This document shows, piece after piece, positions 1-9,207 of a DNA stretch of 32,057 nt (the stretch's first letter is position 1; each line of letters starts with the position of its first letter). The stretch is from contig JAKSYS010000700.1 in assembly GCA_022925895.1 (NCBI GenBank), forward strand, positions 1 to 32,057. Reading direction: 5' to 3'. Below the pieces are notes generated by a model. It was not told the DNA's origin. It searched no databases and saw nothing but the letters and a program-made list of their open reading frames with translations. Both the position numbers and the translations under genes were made by a program. The stretch is from Fragilaria crotonensis (Eukaryota; Bacillariophyta; Fragilariophyceae; Fragilariales; Fragilariaceae).

Positions 1-2
1 TA

Positions 3-27
3 CCGTAAAACTCTCTGGTTAAGACCC
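3..27 (+). repeat. Left terminal inverted repeat (25 bp)
   Basis: The repeat begins CCGTAAAACTCTCTGG and ends in AAGACCC. It is the exact reverse complement of 3075-3099, and TA lies immediately outside. Confidence 0.93.
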
Positions 28-30
28 CTC

Positions 31-46
31 GTAGGATAAGACCCAC
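31..46 (+). repeat. Subterminal repeat of the TIR core motif, left
   Basis: A 16-bp stretch, GTAGGATAAGACCCAC, repeats the inner end of the TIR (GGTTAAGACCC at 17-27) with one mismatch. It recurs in the same orientation at 3017-3032. It could be a second transposase-binding site (inference). Confidence 0.7.
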
Positions 47-453
47 TCCCTCCAAAGGGATGTTTTCCGTGCATGTGCATGCCAATCCAGTAGTACTTCG
101 TTCTAACTAGAATGGACAACACGACCGAAAAGAGGACGAAAAGGGCTTCAATTCCATATACAACACTTATATAATCAGACAACGTTACGAATGATTTCTA
201 TTCGAAGATATAGGTGAATCACAATGATTTTGACGGATTCCTATGGGTGCCAACAGACATTTTTGGCCAAAACAAACCATGCGTGCTTGCACACAATTTT
301 CAATGGATCAAACACGACCCCATAGAAATTTGTTGAAGCATTTTGCAATTGCTGTGCCACAAAACAACGTGCAAGCAATCAAAAGTGACATGAGAGCAAC
401 AACCCCTGCCTCTGCTTTCTGTTGTCTGTTCATTTGTTGATGAGTCACTCACC

Positions 454-974
454 ATGTCCATGTCACCATCCGCAGGAAGAAACGCAAGCACCAGGGCCAA
501 CAGTCCACCAATACATCCGTGCGGTGTCACGGTTGAGATTGTTGGTACTGGGAGGAGTGATCGTGGACGCTCCTGCGAGGAACATGATGTTTGTGGTACG
601 GTGTTGCAGGAAGACTCCGTTGTGCGGATACGCCACATGCAGATCATTGGTGATACAGGAAAAGAGAATCCGCGCTTGCTGTCTATTGGATTAGTGACGG
701 AATTGATCGCTGTCGTGTTGGATTTCTTCCGCGTCACCTCATGAAGCAGTGGCAACTGTATGATGGGCGTATTGCACAAGTGGTAGATGTATACGAAGGG
801 TCTGAAAGCCCTACAAAACGACGCAAGAACGTTCGAAATTGCGGTTGCTGTGAGGCTGTTCTTATTGACAGTCGTGACGAGGAGGGTGCAACCGGTAGTA
901 GTGACAACCGAAAACGCACCAGCGAGAAGAACGACAGTTCTGCAGCAAACAAGCAACAGAAACAACAAGAGTGA
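454..974 (+). pseudogene. Second transposon gene, unknown protein, one frameshift
   Basis: An ATG at 454 (context CACCATG) opens a frame that runs to about 666. There the reading continues in the -1 frame to a stop at 972-974. Joined, it would encode about 172 residues; a single missing base near 664-667 explains the break. Across the break the residues read like one globular domain: a segment with GTGRSDRGRS, a CEEHDVCG cysteine pair, RIRHMQI, then after the lesion AVYWISDG, RCRVGFLPRHL and NCGCCEAVLID, ending in a lysine/glutamate/glutamine-rich tail. I do not recognise the family. It lies convergent to the transposase within the same TIRs, so an accessory transposition function is possible but inferred. 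Confidence 0.55.
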
Positions 975-1055
975 CAAACTAGCTAACATGTTAATTATGG
1001 TACATACTGAGAGAGGAGGGGCTCCGAGTCGTGATGTTCTTGTAGATCTTGTTGC

Positions 1056-2879
1056 TCACTCCTGCCTGTTTGCGTGCTGGACTTCTTGCAGAAGTTGAAC
1101 AAGTTGCAACGTGTCAGGCAGTGGCGGAAAAGATTCTGATGTGATGTGAGAATTAGTACCGACGATGATGATATTCTTGTTTAATGTCCCATTGTTTGTC
1201 TCGCCAAGAATGTGCCCATGGATGTGCGGTTGGTTGTCTTCATGATGGTAAGAAAGGAGGGGCTCCGAATGATTTCTCGTCTCGTCATCGCTGCTATTGT
1301 ACTCATGATCTCCACTCCCATCATCCTCATCGTTAGCCTGTTGCTGCTGGAAAGGATTGTCGTTTCGGTTTCTGAAGGTGTCGTCGTTGACTTCCTGCTC
1401 GTCGGCGGTGGCGTGCTGCTCTTCCTCCTGCTGCTGGTTGTGCGCATGCTGGTTGCCTCCATGGTAAGAAAGGAGAGGCTCCGAATGATTTCTCAGCATC
1501 TCGTCATCATCACTGGTATCGTCATCGTTCTCATCACGGCTCTCATCATGGTTGTTAACGTGCTGCTCCACAGGACAGTTGATTCCGTTTCTGACAAAGG
1601 TGTTGACTTCGTCGTCGTCGGCTGCATGCTCGTCCTCCTGACGCTGGTCGGCTACATGCTCTTCCTCCTGCACTGAAGGATAATAGCTGTACGTTCCATG
1701 ACGCCATGCATTCCTTACCATCTGTGCAGGTAAGTCGACAAGAAGTCGAACACCATTCAGCGATGTGTTTTCTGGTCGGTGGATCGATTTTCTCTTGGTG
1801 TAAACCAGTACTAATCATCCATTCCTCCCACAGTTTGCGCAATCTGGATTTGAATGGTTTATTAACGCCAACATCAACCGGTTGGCACAGAGAAGTGCAA
1901 CCACCAGGAATGTGTTCGACCTCAACACCCAAATCCTCGATTGCGTTTACAGTCGATTTCATCATGTGACAGCGGTAAGAGTCAAGCAACAGCAGCGGAA
2001 CAATTCCAGGAGGTGCCTGGTCTACGTACGGCTTCAAGATTCTCTCGATCCATAAATGCATCACTCTTTCATCCATCCATGCATTGCCTTGGCATGCGTA
2101 CACTATGTCATCTGGATAAGTGACGAATTCATTTTTTCAATGCGACCATTTGGAGCTCCTTTAAAAACAAGTAATGGGGTAAGTACACGACCGCTTGCAG
2201 ACACTGTCATGGCACATGTTACCCTCTTTGTGTCGCTTGTTGACTTTCGAATGTGAATTGTTCGCTGTCCCACTAACTCAAGCGTACTCTTCGCATTGAA
2301 TGTAAATGGAACAGGTGTTTGATCCATATTAAGGTTAAAATCTTCATGACGGTTGCTCTGTATAAGTTTTGGACGGATTGTTCGCACGTAATCTTGAGCC
2401 AAACCTGCAGTCTCGGTCGGGATCGCTGGCTTTCATGTGTTCCCATCCTGTGGACGAGACTGTGTTTTCTGATCCACCTCCGTACACTTTGATACCTTGC
2501 CCGGCTTGATTTTCGTTGGAACTCCGCCATCAATCAAGAAGCTTGAATGACGACAGTATTAATAGAAACCGCAAACCCTTGTTCTCTTAGTTCAAAGATG
2601 AATTTGAGTAGATCATTTTCAATTGGCGCTAGGACTGAAGTAGGACCCTTAGCTGTACTCTTTGCCTTTGAGTTGCCGTGTTCCATCATGGTCCTTGAAA
2701 TTGTCGACCATTCTCTGTACTGTTTCGGAATTATGTTGAGTGCTCGACATGCGGCCCTGATAGATTCACCTGCCACTACGCGCCTTCTCACATTCCTAAC
2801 GATTGCAAGCCTCTCAAAGTTTGCAAAGCGCCTCCTTCTGCTGCTGTTACTAAGAGTAGGAGTAGTAGTCCCATCCATT
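1056..2879 (-). pseudogene. Pogo/CENP-B-like DDE transposase, broken
   Basis: Reading starts at the ATG at 2877-2879 (MDGTTTPT). The N-terminus is arginine-rich and helix-turn-helix-like (RRRFANFERLAIVRNVRRR). A Tc5/CENP-B-type region follows (YQSVRRWIRKHS), then the DDE catalytic domain. The expected acidic residues are visible: D in MDQTP (2322-2324), D in LLLLDSYR (1981-1983) and D in QPVDVGVN (1873-1875). The frame is interrupted by an in-frame TGA (2534-2536) and by three single-base shifts: near 2424-2430, in the T6 run at 2132-2137 and near 1750-1757. The C-terminal 190 residues are Asp/Glu/Asn/His-rich and carry two copies of RNHSEPLLSYH. Unspliced introns could explain some breaks but not all of them. 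Confidence 0.82.
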
Positions 2880-3016
2880 ATGGACAAGAACGATGTCAAC
2901 AAACAAAACTGTGAACGAACGCAACAGTCACTTTTCACAAACGCGCGCCAAATAACAAGTAGGTAAAAAGACTTTTTTATGGCGCACATTTGGACGGAAT
3001 CTTGCTCTTGGTTTAC

Positions 3017-3032
3017 GTAGGTTAAGACCCAC
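3017..3032 (+). repeat. Subterminal repeat of the TIR core motif, right
   Basis: GTAGGTTAAGACCCAC matches the left subterminal copy (31-46) at 15 of 16 positions. It lies in direct orientation to that copy, unlike the inverted TIRs, so the right end carries one inverted and one direct copy of the core. Confidence 0.7.
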
Positions 3033-3074
3033 CCCCCACCCCGCAAAAAAAGTGTCAAAACACGCACAATTCCT

Positions 3075-3099
3075 GGGTCTTAACCAGAGAGTTTTACGG
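3075..3099 (-). repeat. Right terminal inverted repeat (25 bp)
   Basis: This is the exact reverse complement of 3-27, followed by TA at 3100-3101. The perfect 25/25 match fixes the right border of the element. Confidence 0.93.
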
Positions 3100-3101
3100 T
3101 A

Positions 3102-3747
3102 GTACAAGCTAGTACACCATACTACGGTAGTCGTCGTACACCCTTTAGTCACAGACTCTACGGAAGAGCTGCACCGAATCGGCAATGGTGCAGTTCATTG
3201 TGCTCTTCCAACTTTTGAACAATTCCACTCCGATGATCGACATCAATCCTATATGATTTCAGCTTGTTGCAATACTTACGTCGTCTGTGTATTGCCGTGT
3301 GATTTGAAAGGCGTTCACGTGATCGCGAATGGAAAGCCAAATCGGCCGTAGAGTGATGAATTCGTTGCCGGCGCATGTGACCAATGTCTTGCGCCAAGTA
3401 GTGGGGGGTCCAATTGTTATACCAAAAACAAGTCGCATCTGATAAAAGAATTTCTTTCCGTCTCGCATGCGCCATGTATCATAACAAGACAAAGACATTA
3501 AATTGCGCTGCGCCGCTCCATGAACGCCGTCCAGCAGTTTGACTGTTTTGGAACGATACCAAACCCTGCCAGTGTCGTGAAGACAGCACGAGCTCGGACA
3601 CAAATTCTAACTCGCGGTTCCGATTGCACCCGTGTGGGTACTTCGTCTGGTTGCCTCCAGTCTCGAGTACCTCCATCCGCCAATATTCAATAATGATGAA
3701 TTGTAGATGCAACTGTCGACGAAATAGCAGAGAAAGCTATTGAAGGG
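3102..3747. other. Gap between transposon and duplicated segment
   Basis: No gene can be supported here. Two minus-strand open stretches overlap in different frames (3259-3603 and 3158-3475). One ends at a GTAAGT donor-like site (3274-3279, read on the minus strand), so a degenerate gene remnant is possible. Neither translation resembles a family I know. The first 40 bases are rich in GTAC/TAC repeats. Confidence 0.35.
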
Positions 3748-4128
3748 AAACATCCTCATCACAGCTGCAGTGCTTTTTAATCGAAATTGTTGCTGGATTG
3801 TGGAGGTGTTGCTGTTAAGGAGAGAAATATGTTTCGCGTACTTTTTTGGAATCGGTATCGGGACTTCAAGTCAAAGTAACGGATTCGTTTGAATTGAAGA
3901 ACATTCTACCGAGTCTCGCATTTCTTCGATTCTCGGTCATCATCTTGTGTTTCTCGACGTAGTAATTACATGGTTGCTACGTTGTATGACACCAGACAAA
4001 ATATTCAACTGCATTCCTAAATAACAAATAGATGAAGCCTATTGACGCCTTGACCAAAGCATTTTTCGTCGCCCAACCCATGCCTGATGCCTGCTGACAG
4101 TGTGAATCCCCGCAACATTACGGAGCCA

Positions 4129-4915
4129 TTACCGGACGCACAGCACAATCGCAACAATCGCCACAACTGCCACAATCGGCGTATTCGTCACAATCGCTTC
4201 AATCGCTGCAATCGCCCCCATTGTTACAATCGACAAACTCAGTGCTACAATCAGCATGAGCGCCACCAACGCCGTCCATGCCACTAACGGCACCATGAAC
4301 TCCACCAACTTGTTCAATGTCATGAACGAAATCAGCGATATGAAGGGCACCATGAACTCCACCAACTCCTTCAATGTCATGAACGAAATCTGCGCCGTGA
4401 ACGCCATGAACTCCACCAACTCCTTCCATGCCATGAACGAAAGCAGCGCCTTGAACGGCGCCATGAACTCCACCAACGCCATCAATGCAATGAACAAAAT
4501 CAGCACCGTGAACGCCTTGAACGCCATCATCATCACAGCGTTCTCGTTCGCCACATCCACACGATGAACACGAAAAGGTGGTTCAGCACCGCTATTCGTT
4601 GATTCGGCAGTGGAGTCCTCGTTGCCAACAAAACCTTGTCTCCCGTGAGGTACATTAACTTCTCTAGCAATCATATCATTCATGGCTATAGTTGTCTGTT
4701 TCGATAAAGCAGTAGGCACAGATGCGTATTGTGTTCCCGATTCGATGATTCAAAATGGCAATGATCGTGAGAATTCTGTGGGCAACGTGGACAAAAGAAA
4801 CGACCGAAGTCCAACTGAAAATACTTACATCGGTTGACCTCGTCATGGTCAAGTCTCGATTGCTGATTCTAACCGTGCTTGCACTCGAGGATACGGACGA
4901 CGAGCTGGAATTCAT
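4129..4915 (-). CDS. Hydrophobic repeat protein, paralogue A (two exons)
   Basis: Two exons are inferred: 4829-4915 and 4129-4695, separated by a 133-nt intron with a GTAAGT donor and a CAG acceptor in phase 0. The product is 217 residues. Residues 1-29 are Ser/Thr-rich (MNSSSSSVSSSAS, then SNRDLTM). A short charged linker follows, with STNSG and FRVHRVDV. From about residue 80 to the end the chain is almost entirely hydrophobic, with about four 18-19-residue repeats of the form LVEFM-x-PF and then Ile/Val/Ala triplets, ending LCVR. Several membrane segments are likely. The intron position, donor, both exon ends and the stop codon are shared with paralogue B (7836-8597), which argues for the minus strand being coding. 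I do not recognise the family. Whether it is translated is unproven. Confidence 0.6.
4289..4513. repeat. 57-bp minisatellite within paralogue A
   Basis: Four head-to-tail units start at 4289, 4346, 4403 and 4457; three are 57 bp and one is 54 bp. Each contains CATGAACTCCACCAAC. All unit lengths are multiples of three, so the frame is kept and the array encodes the LVEFM-type protein repeats. Paralogue B has only one related unit. Confidence 0.85.
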
Positions 4916-6050
4916 GGCAAGGAAGCAATGATAACCGATTTCAAAGTAATTTCAATATCAATTGTCAATTGTCAATTGTCAACATTAATGGTCGAATAGA
5001 AATGAAGGATGCAACTGAAACGCACAGCGTGTCCTTCAAACCCTCGACAACGTCGTGTTGAACGGACGACCGGGCTTGTCGACAATCAGGACCTCCATCG
5101 CTGCGTCTAACTATCGTCGGATGTTCGTGTTCGGCTCCGACGGTTCATGTGGGTGTTAGATCCATCAACAACGCACGCAGGCACTGAGGCCTTTCTACAT
5201 CATCAATTGAGGTAATTCATGGCACAGTCACATTGCTCGTTACATTTTCACTGCGCTTGAATGACGGTTGCACACTGCCGACGACATGAGCGAAACACGA
5301 AATACGTCCTGAGTAATCGGTGGGGGACGACAAAAGAAATTGTTGCATTGTCGTACGTGCACCGTGCACCGTGCACCGTTGTCGAAGGGTTCTGGCCGTT
5401 TATGACATACCTGGTACGTACCCTACAACAGGACGTACAGTACCCCAGGCCCCAGGGTGATCGTACGCCGAACTACTAGTAGTACTGTACTCGGAGTACA
5501 CGGTACCGGAGGGATCCAACAAACGTCACAAGGTTTACATTTTAAGCGGTGCTCTAATACAAAAAAATAGTGTACAGTATGTAGAAAAGGTTTCAAGCAC
5601 ACACAGTCGTACTCCAAATCTATGTTTTATATATTGAATAGAGAGGGACCTTGCAGGAGTCTCTGTGGATTGTAAACTTTCGAACCATGGTACAAGTACC
5701 AGAGGAATGGTCCGGAAAACCACACATGGGAGAACAAATTGCGTTTAGACCCACCAGAAGCACCTCCGACTGCCCTCCAATTTTGAAGGATTCATATACG
5801 CTCGGAGTTCTTCGCAATGTGACGGAGAGGCCGTCAGATAGACGATAGCTTCTAGAGTGTCATCATGAGCCTAAAATGACCGAAATATCAAGACCTCTAC
5901 TTTCACTTACAACAACTTCAGCGATCTCGTATAGTGAGATCCCAGATGCCGGAAAACGTTGTCACCCACTCCAATTGCACTTCAAAACCTATCTTCTCCC
6001 AACACAAAGTCGCATTGAGTTTCCAACGTAACTATAATCGAAGGTTCCTA
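4916..6050. other. Upstream flank of copy A and intergenic DNA
   Basis: The first 300 bases are shared with the flank of copy B (8598-8890) and are presumably 5' UTR or promoter of the paralogue. Beyond that I see no gene. The stretch holds a tandem GTCAATT repeat at about 4960-4980, a triple GCACCGT repeat at about 5360-5382 and many GTAC-containing short palindromes at 5400-5510. Confidence 0.5.
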
Positions 6051-6947
6051 TTATCTGGCGCCTTTCTTCATTTCTTGAGCAGCCTTTTGAAGAAACGTGT
6101 CAGCCATTTGCTTTGCCGCAGCGGTTGCGGCCGCTGCCTTGGCAGCATCCACAGCCGAATGGAATTTGTTTTGCCAAGCTGGACGTTGGGATGTTGGTAT
6201 TGACGAGGAATCTCGATTCATCGTCGACGACGAAGTACCACTACTACTACTACCAGTAGCTGAATTTACCACGGAGCCCATGGCCCGTTGAAACGTCTCC
6301 TCCCACCTGACCTTGGCCGGAGGCGGCGGAACGGGTTCTCCGCGTGCCACAGATCTTCGAACTTCTTCCTTGTATGCAATTTTTTCAATTGCCTGATTGT
6401 GCAAAGTCCTGGCCGCTTCCGCTGCTGCGTGAGATGCCACCATACTCCCGACAACTGATCCTGCCGAACTGAGAAAACTACTGGCAGCACTCCTGGATGT
6501 GGAACTACCACCGCCGCCACCAAGTAGTCGACTTCCAACGATACTCCCAACAATGCCCGCAACGACACTAATTGCACCAATGGCGGCAGCCAATTCCTCT
6601 TCTGACATGCTAGCGACTGTCGCATCAAAGGCATCTTGGTAGGATTCATACGATGCTGTCGATGTAAATGATGATGTTGTTGTATTGTATTCCTGGTGGT
6701 ATTGGTTCTGCTGATTGGAAGGACGGAACGAACCTCGTCTCAATTCACGATCGTAGTTGGAACGTTCTGTAGGATTGCTCAGAACCTCATACGCTTGTCC
6801 AATGGCACAAAATTTGGCTTTTGCAGCCTCCTTGTCATTTGGATTCTTGTCCGGATGGTACTTTAGGGACAGCTTGAGATAGGCTTGTCGAATTGTCTTG
6901 GCATCGGCCGATGGATCCACTCCAAGAACATCATAGTAGGTGGACAT
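6051..6947 (-). CDS. J-domain protein (DnaJ/Hsp40, type III)
   Basis: The product has 298 residues. Residues 1-67 are a complete J domain: [12 protein letters not shown], the HPD motif at 31-33, and the helix IV end [17 protein letters not shown]. There is no Gly/Phe region followed by cysteine repeats, so this is a J-domain-only protein. J domains stimulate Hsp70 ATPase activity. Residues about 115-145 form a Gly/Ala/Ile/Val stretch with glycine-zipper character ([17 protein letters not shown]) and then a run of five glycines, so membrane contact is possible but inferred. The C-terminus is an Ala/Lys-rich helix. The gene is single-exon, and the ATG at 6945-6947 starts directly at the J domain. 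It sits alone between the two copies of the duplicated segment and is not itself duplicated. Confidence 0.93.
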   Translation of the reverse strand: MSTYYDVLGVDPSADAKTIRQAYLKLSLKYHPDKNPNDKEAAKAKFCAIGQAYEVLSNPTERSNYDRELRRGSFRPSNQQNQYHQEYNTTTSSFTSTASYESYQDAFDATVASMSEEELAAAIGAISVVAGIVGSIVGSRLLGGGGGSSTSRSAASSFLSSAGSVVGSMVASHAAAEAARTLHNQAIEKIAYKEEVRRSVARGEPVPPPPAKVRWEETFQRAMGSVVNSATGSSSSGTSSSTMNRDSSSIPTSQRPAWQNKFHSAVDAAKAAAATAAAKQMADTFLQKAAQEMKKGAR

Positions 6948-7502
6948 GATATCTCACGTTTCGGATTGGAACAATATAATAACAATCGACGCTATGTTTC
7001 GTTGACTGTTGCCAACTCTTACGGCGTAACAGTGATGTCTCGTTGAATTGTACGATCACACGTTGTCAGAAGAATCGGCCACATTCTTGCCGTGCATGCA
7101 TCAGCTCACCAATCATCCGTGTTTCGGCGTACGGGCTTTCGCGCAGCAGGTCTCGACTTGTCCACGATTCCAACGGACCGCGATGACGACAGATTTCGCT
7201 TGGATGCAGGAGCCAGGAGCAGGCCACTATATTTTTTCCACACTCCGTATCAATGTATCCATACACAAAATTTCCTCTTGATGGTACTGTGTATGATATT
7301 GCCGGTACTGGTAGTATGTACGGAGTGCTGTAATTAAGTCTTCATAGCATCTTTAGCTGCATCTTTATGTTTATAGCCGATCCACTTCTCTACTAAGCTA
7401 TAGCTAGAGGTCGATTTGTTTCATGTTGCTGGCATCAGGGCGGATGAATTGAGGGGCAGGTGGGGACAAAGGAGCAAAATAAAAGTGCTTTGTAGCAGCA
7501 GG
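6948..7502. other. Intergenic between J-domain gene and copy B
   Basis: No gene is supported. Short overlapping open frames on both strands (about 7048-7337) have no recognisable content. The stretch presumably holds the promoter of the J-domain gene. Confidence 0.5.
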
Positions 7503-7835
7503 AAACATCCTCATCACAGCTGCAGTGCTATTTAATCCACATTGTTGCTGGATTGTAAATATGTTTCGCGTACTTTTTGGAATCGGTATCGGGACGGCAA
7601 GTCAATGTAATGGATTCGTTTGAAATCAAGAACGTTCTACCGAATCTCGGACGTCTTCTTGTCTTTCTCGACGTAGTAATTACATTGTTGCTACATTGTA
7701 TGACACCAGACAAAATATTCAACTGCATTCCTAAATTACAAATAGATGAAGCCTATTGACGCCTTGACCAAAGCATTTTTCGTCGCCCAACCCATGCCTG
7801 CTGACAGTGTGAATCCCCGCAACATTACGGTGCCA

Positions 7836-8597
7836 TTACGGGACGCACAGCACAATCGCCACAACTGCCACAATCGTCACAATCGTCACGATCGTCACAA
7901 TCGTCACAATCGTCACAATCGCTGCAATCGCTGCAATTGCCCATATCGCTGCAATCATCACAATCGTCACAATCGCTGCCATCGCCCCAATTGTTCCAAT
8001 CAACAAACTCAGCACAAAGAGCGCCACCAACGCCGTCCATGCCACTAACGGCACCATGAACTCCACCAACGCAGTGAACTTCACCAACGCCATCAATGCC
8101 AAGAACGCCATCATAGCCATCAATGCTATCCATGCCATCTCCGTCACAGCGCCGTCTGCACCCTCAATAACGACACGTGCTCCGTCAACGCCATCGACAC
8201 GATAAACACGAAGAGAACTACTATTCGTTGATTCGACGGTGGACAACGCAGTGGAGTCCTGCGAATTGAGGGCCGATACATTCTCGTTGACAATTGAACC
8301 TTCTGGTGGCTCAAGTACAACTTCTGGTACATTCATTTCGTTCATGGCGATGGTTGTCTGTTTTCGATAAAGCCGTAGGCACAGATGAAAATTGTGTGTT
8401 TCCGATTCCATGATGCAAGCAAATTTCCAATTATCGTGAGAATTCAGTGGGAAACGTGGAGACAAGGAAGAAAGAAACGGTCAAGTACTAAACATGAAAA
8501 CACTTACATCGGTTGACGTCGTCGTCATGGTCAAGTCTCGATTGGAGACTCTAATTGTGCTTGCACTCGAGGACACGGACGCCGAGCTGGAATTCAT
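7836..8597 (-). CDS. Hydrophobic repeat protein, paralogue B (two exons)
   Basis: Exons are 8508-8597 and 7836-8357, with a 150-nt intron (GTAAGT donor, CAG acceptor, phase 0). The product is 203 residues. The N-terminus (MNSSSASVSSSAS, SNRDLTMTTTSTD) and the start of exon 2 (TTIAMNEM) closely match paralogue A. So do the STNSS and LRVYRVDG motifs and the C-terminal VVAIVLCVP. The hydrophobic half differs: instead of LVEFM repeats it is dominated by Thr-Ile-Val and Ala-Ile triplets encoded by a 9-bp array. Two or more membrane segments are likely. Function is unknown. The plus strand is also open through the repeats, but the conserved splice sites and stop favour this strand. Confidence 0.6.
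7851..7990. repeat. 9-bp minisatellite within paralogue B
   Basis: Consecutive 9-bp units are close to CACAATCGT, with five or more nearly perfect units at about 7870-7925. They encode Thr-Ile-Val on the minus strand. A shorter and more degenerate version lies at 4142-4220 in paralogue A. Confidence 0.85.
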
Positions 8598-9207
8598 GGC
8601 AAGGAAGCAATGAAATCACCGTTTTTAAAGTAATGTCAATATCAAGTGTCAACATTAATGGTCGAATCGAAATGAAAGGACGTACAGCTGAGCAACTGCA
8701 GCTTGTCCTTCAAACCCTTGACGTCTGTTGTGCTGAACGGACGACCGGGCCTGTCGACCCGTCAGGACCTCCATCGTTGGGTATCTGTCGTCGGATGTTT
8801 GTGTTCGGCTCCGACGGTTCATGTGGGTGTTATCCATCCACAACGCACGCAGGCACTGAGTGTGCGGCCTTTCGACATCTTTTCAATTGATGTAATTTAC
8901 GGTATGATACAATCATGACTCGTAGTACCAGTACAGTAACAATTTCACTGTGCTGAAAATGACAAATGACAGTTCCCCGCTGCACTTATGATAATCGAAA
9001 TAGCGAAACACGGTGTGAGAACGAGGAACAGGCGTATGATAATCCGGACAATGATAGAGAGTTTCTGCATTCTTAATTCTTTACAATAAATAGCAGAGCA
9101 AAGATTTCAAGCACAAAGGTTCACTCCAAATGTATTGATAATAATAATCTAATGGTCGTGCCGAAGGAATCTAATGAAAAAAGCCAATTCACCTCCCAGC
9201 TTCCAAA
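8598..9207. other. Upstream flank of copy B
   Basis: The part to about 8890 is conserved with copy A but has frame-breaking differences in both directions, so I treat it as UTR or promoter. The remainder is AT-rich intergenic DNA with no supported gene. Confidence 0.5.

Larger units (their letters stand above)
1..3101. mobile_element. Complete Tc1/pogo-type DNA transposon, decayed
   Basis: The segment is bounded by perfect 25-bp terminal inverted repeats (3-27 and 3075-3099), each flanked by the dinucleotide TA (1-2 and 3100-3101), the target duplication of the Tc1/mariner/pogo superfamily. Inside are a minus-strand DDE transposase pseudogene and a plus-strand second gene, arranged tail to tail. 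Several single-base lesions show that the copy is not autonomous. Perfect TIRs together with few lesions suggest a recent insertion (inference). The window begins exactly at the left TA, so sequence beyond it cannot be examined. Confidence 0.88.
3748..5640. repeat. Segmental duplication, copy A
   Basis: Copy A begins with AAACATCCTCATCACAGC and matches 7503-9150 in the same orientation. The match covers both flanks, the gene and its intron. Conservation is high at the 3' flank (for example 3985-4130 against 7690-7835) and weaker with indels beyond about 5200, where matches persist to the motif TTTCAAGCACA near 5590. The outer limit is approximate. Confidence 0.8.
7503..9150. repeat. Segmental duplication, copy B
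   Basis: This is a second, same-orientation copy of 3748-5640. The 3' flank (7503-7835), gene, intron and 5' flank (8598-8890) all align with copy A. Weaker similarity continues to about 9130 (TTTCAAGCACA, CTCCAAAT). Copy A has a 7-bp tandem insertion (ATGCCTG, near 4081-4094) in the 3' flank that copy B lacks. Confidence 0.8.

Noticed and set aside
300-989. Minus-strand open frame of about 229 codons in the first transposon
   Set aside because: It has no recognisable motif and lies opposite the frameshifted plus-strand gene, which gives a much more protein-like translation.
1212-1676. Plus-strand hydrophobic open frame
   Set aside because: It is the antisense of the acidic transposase tail; an Asp/Glu/His-rich strand gives Val/Leu/Ile-rich sequence in antisense.
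4034-4567. Plus-strand His-Asn-Arg and Met-Asn-Ser-Thr-Asn repeat frames in copy A
   Set aside because: Copy A has a 7-bp insertion and stops that break this frame, and the conserved splice sites and stop lie on the minus strand.
7746-8048. Plus-strand frame of 100 codons over the 9-bp repeat in copy B
   Set aside because: It is open only because of the repeat; the equivalent start region in copy A is frameshifted.
8555-8890. Plus-strand frame upstream of paralogue B
   Set aside because: The homologous stretch in copy A contains stops and frameshifts, so it is not under coding constraint.
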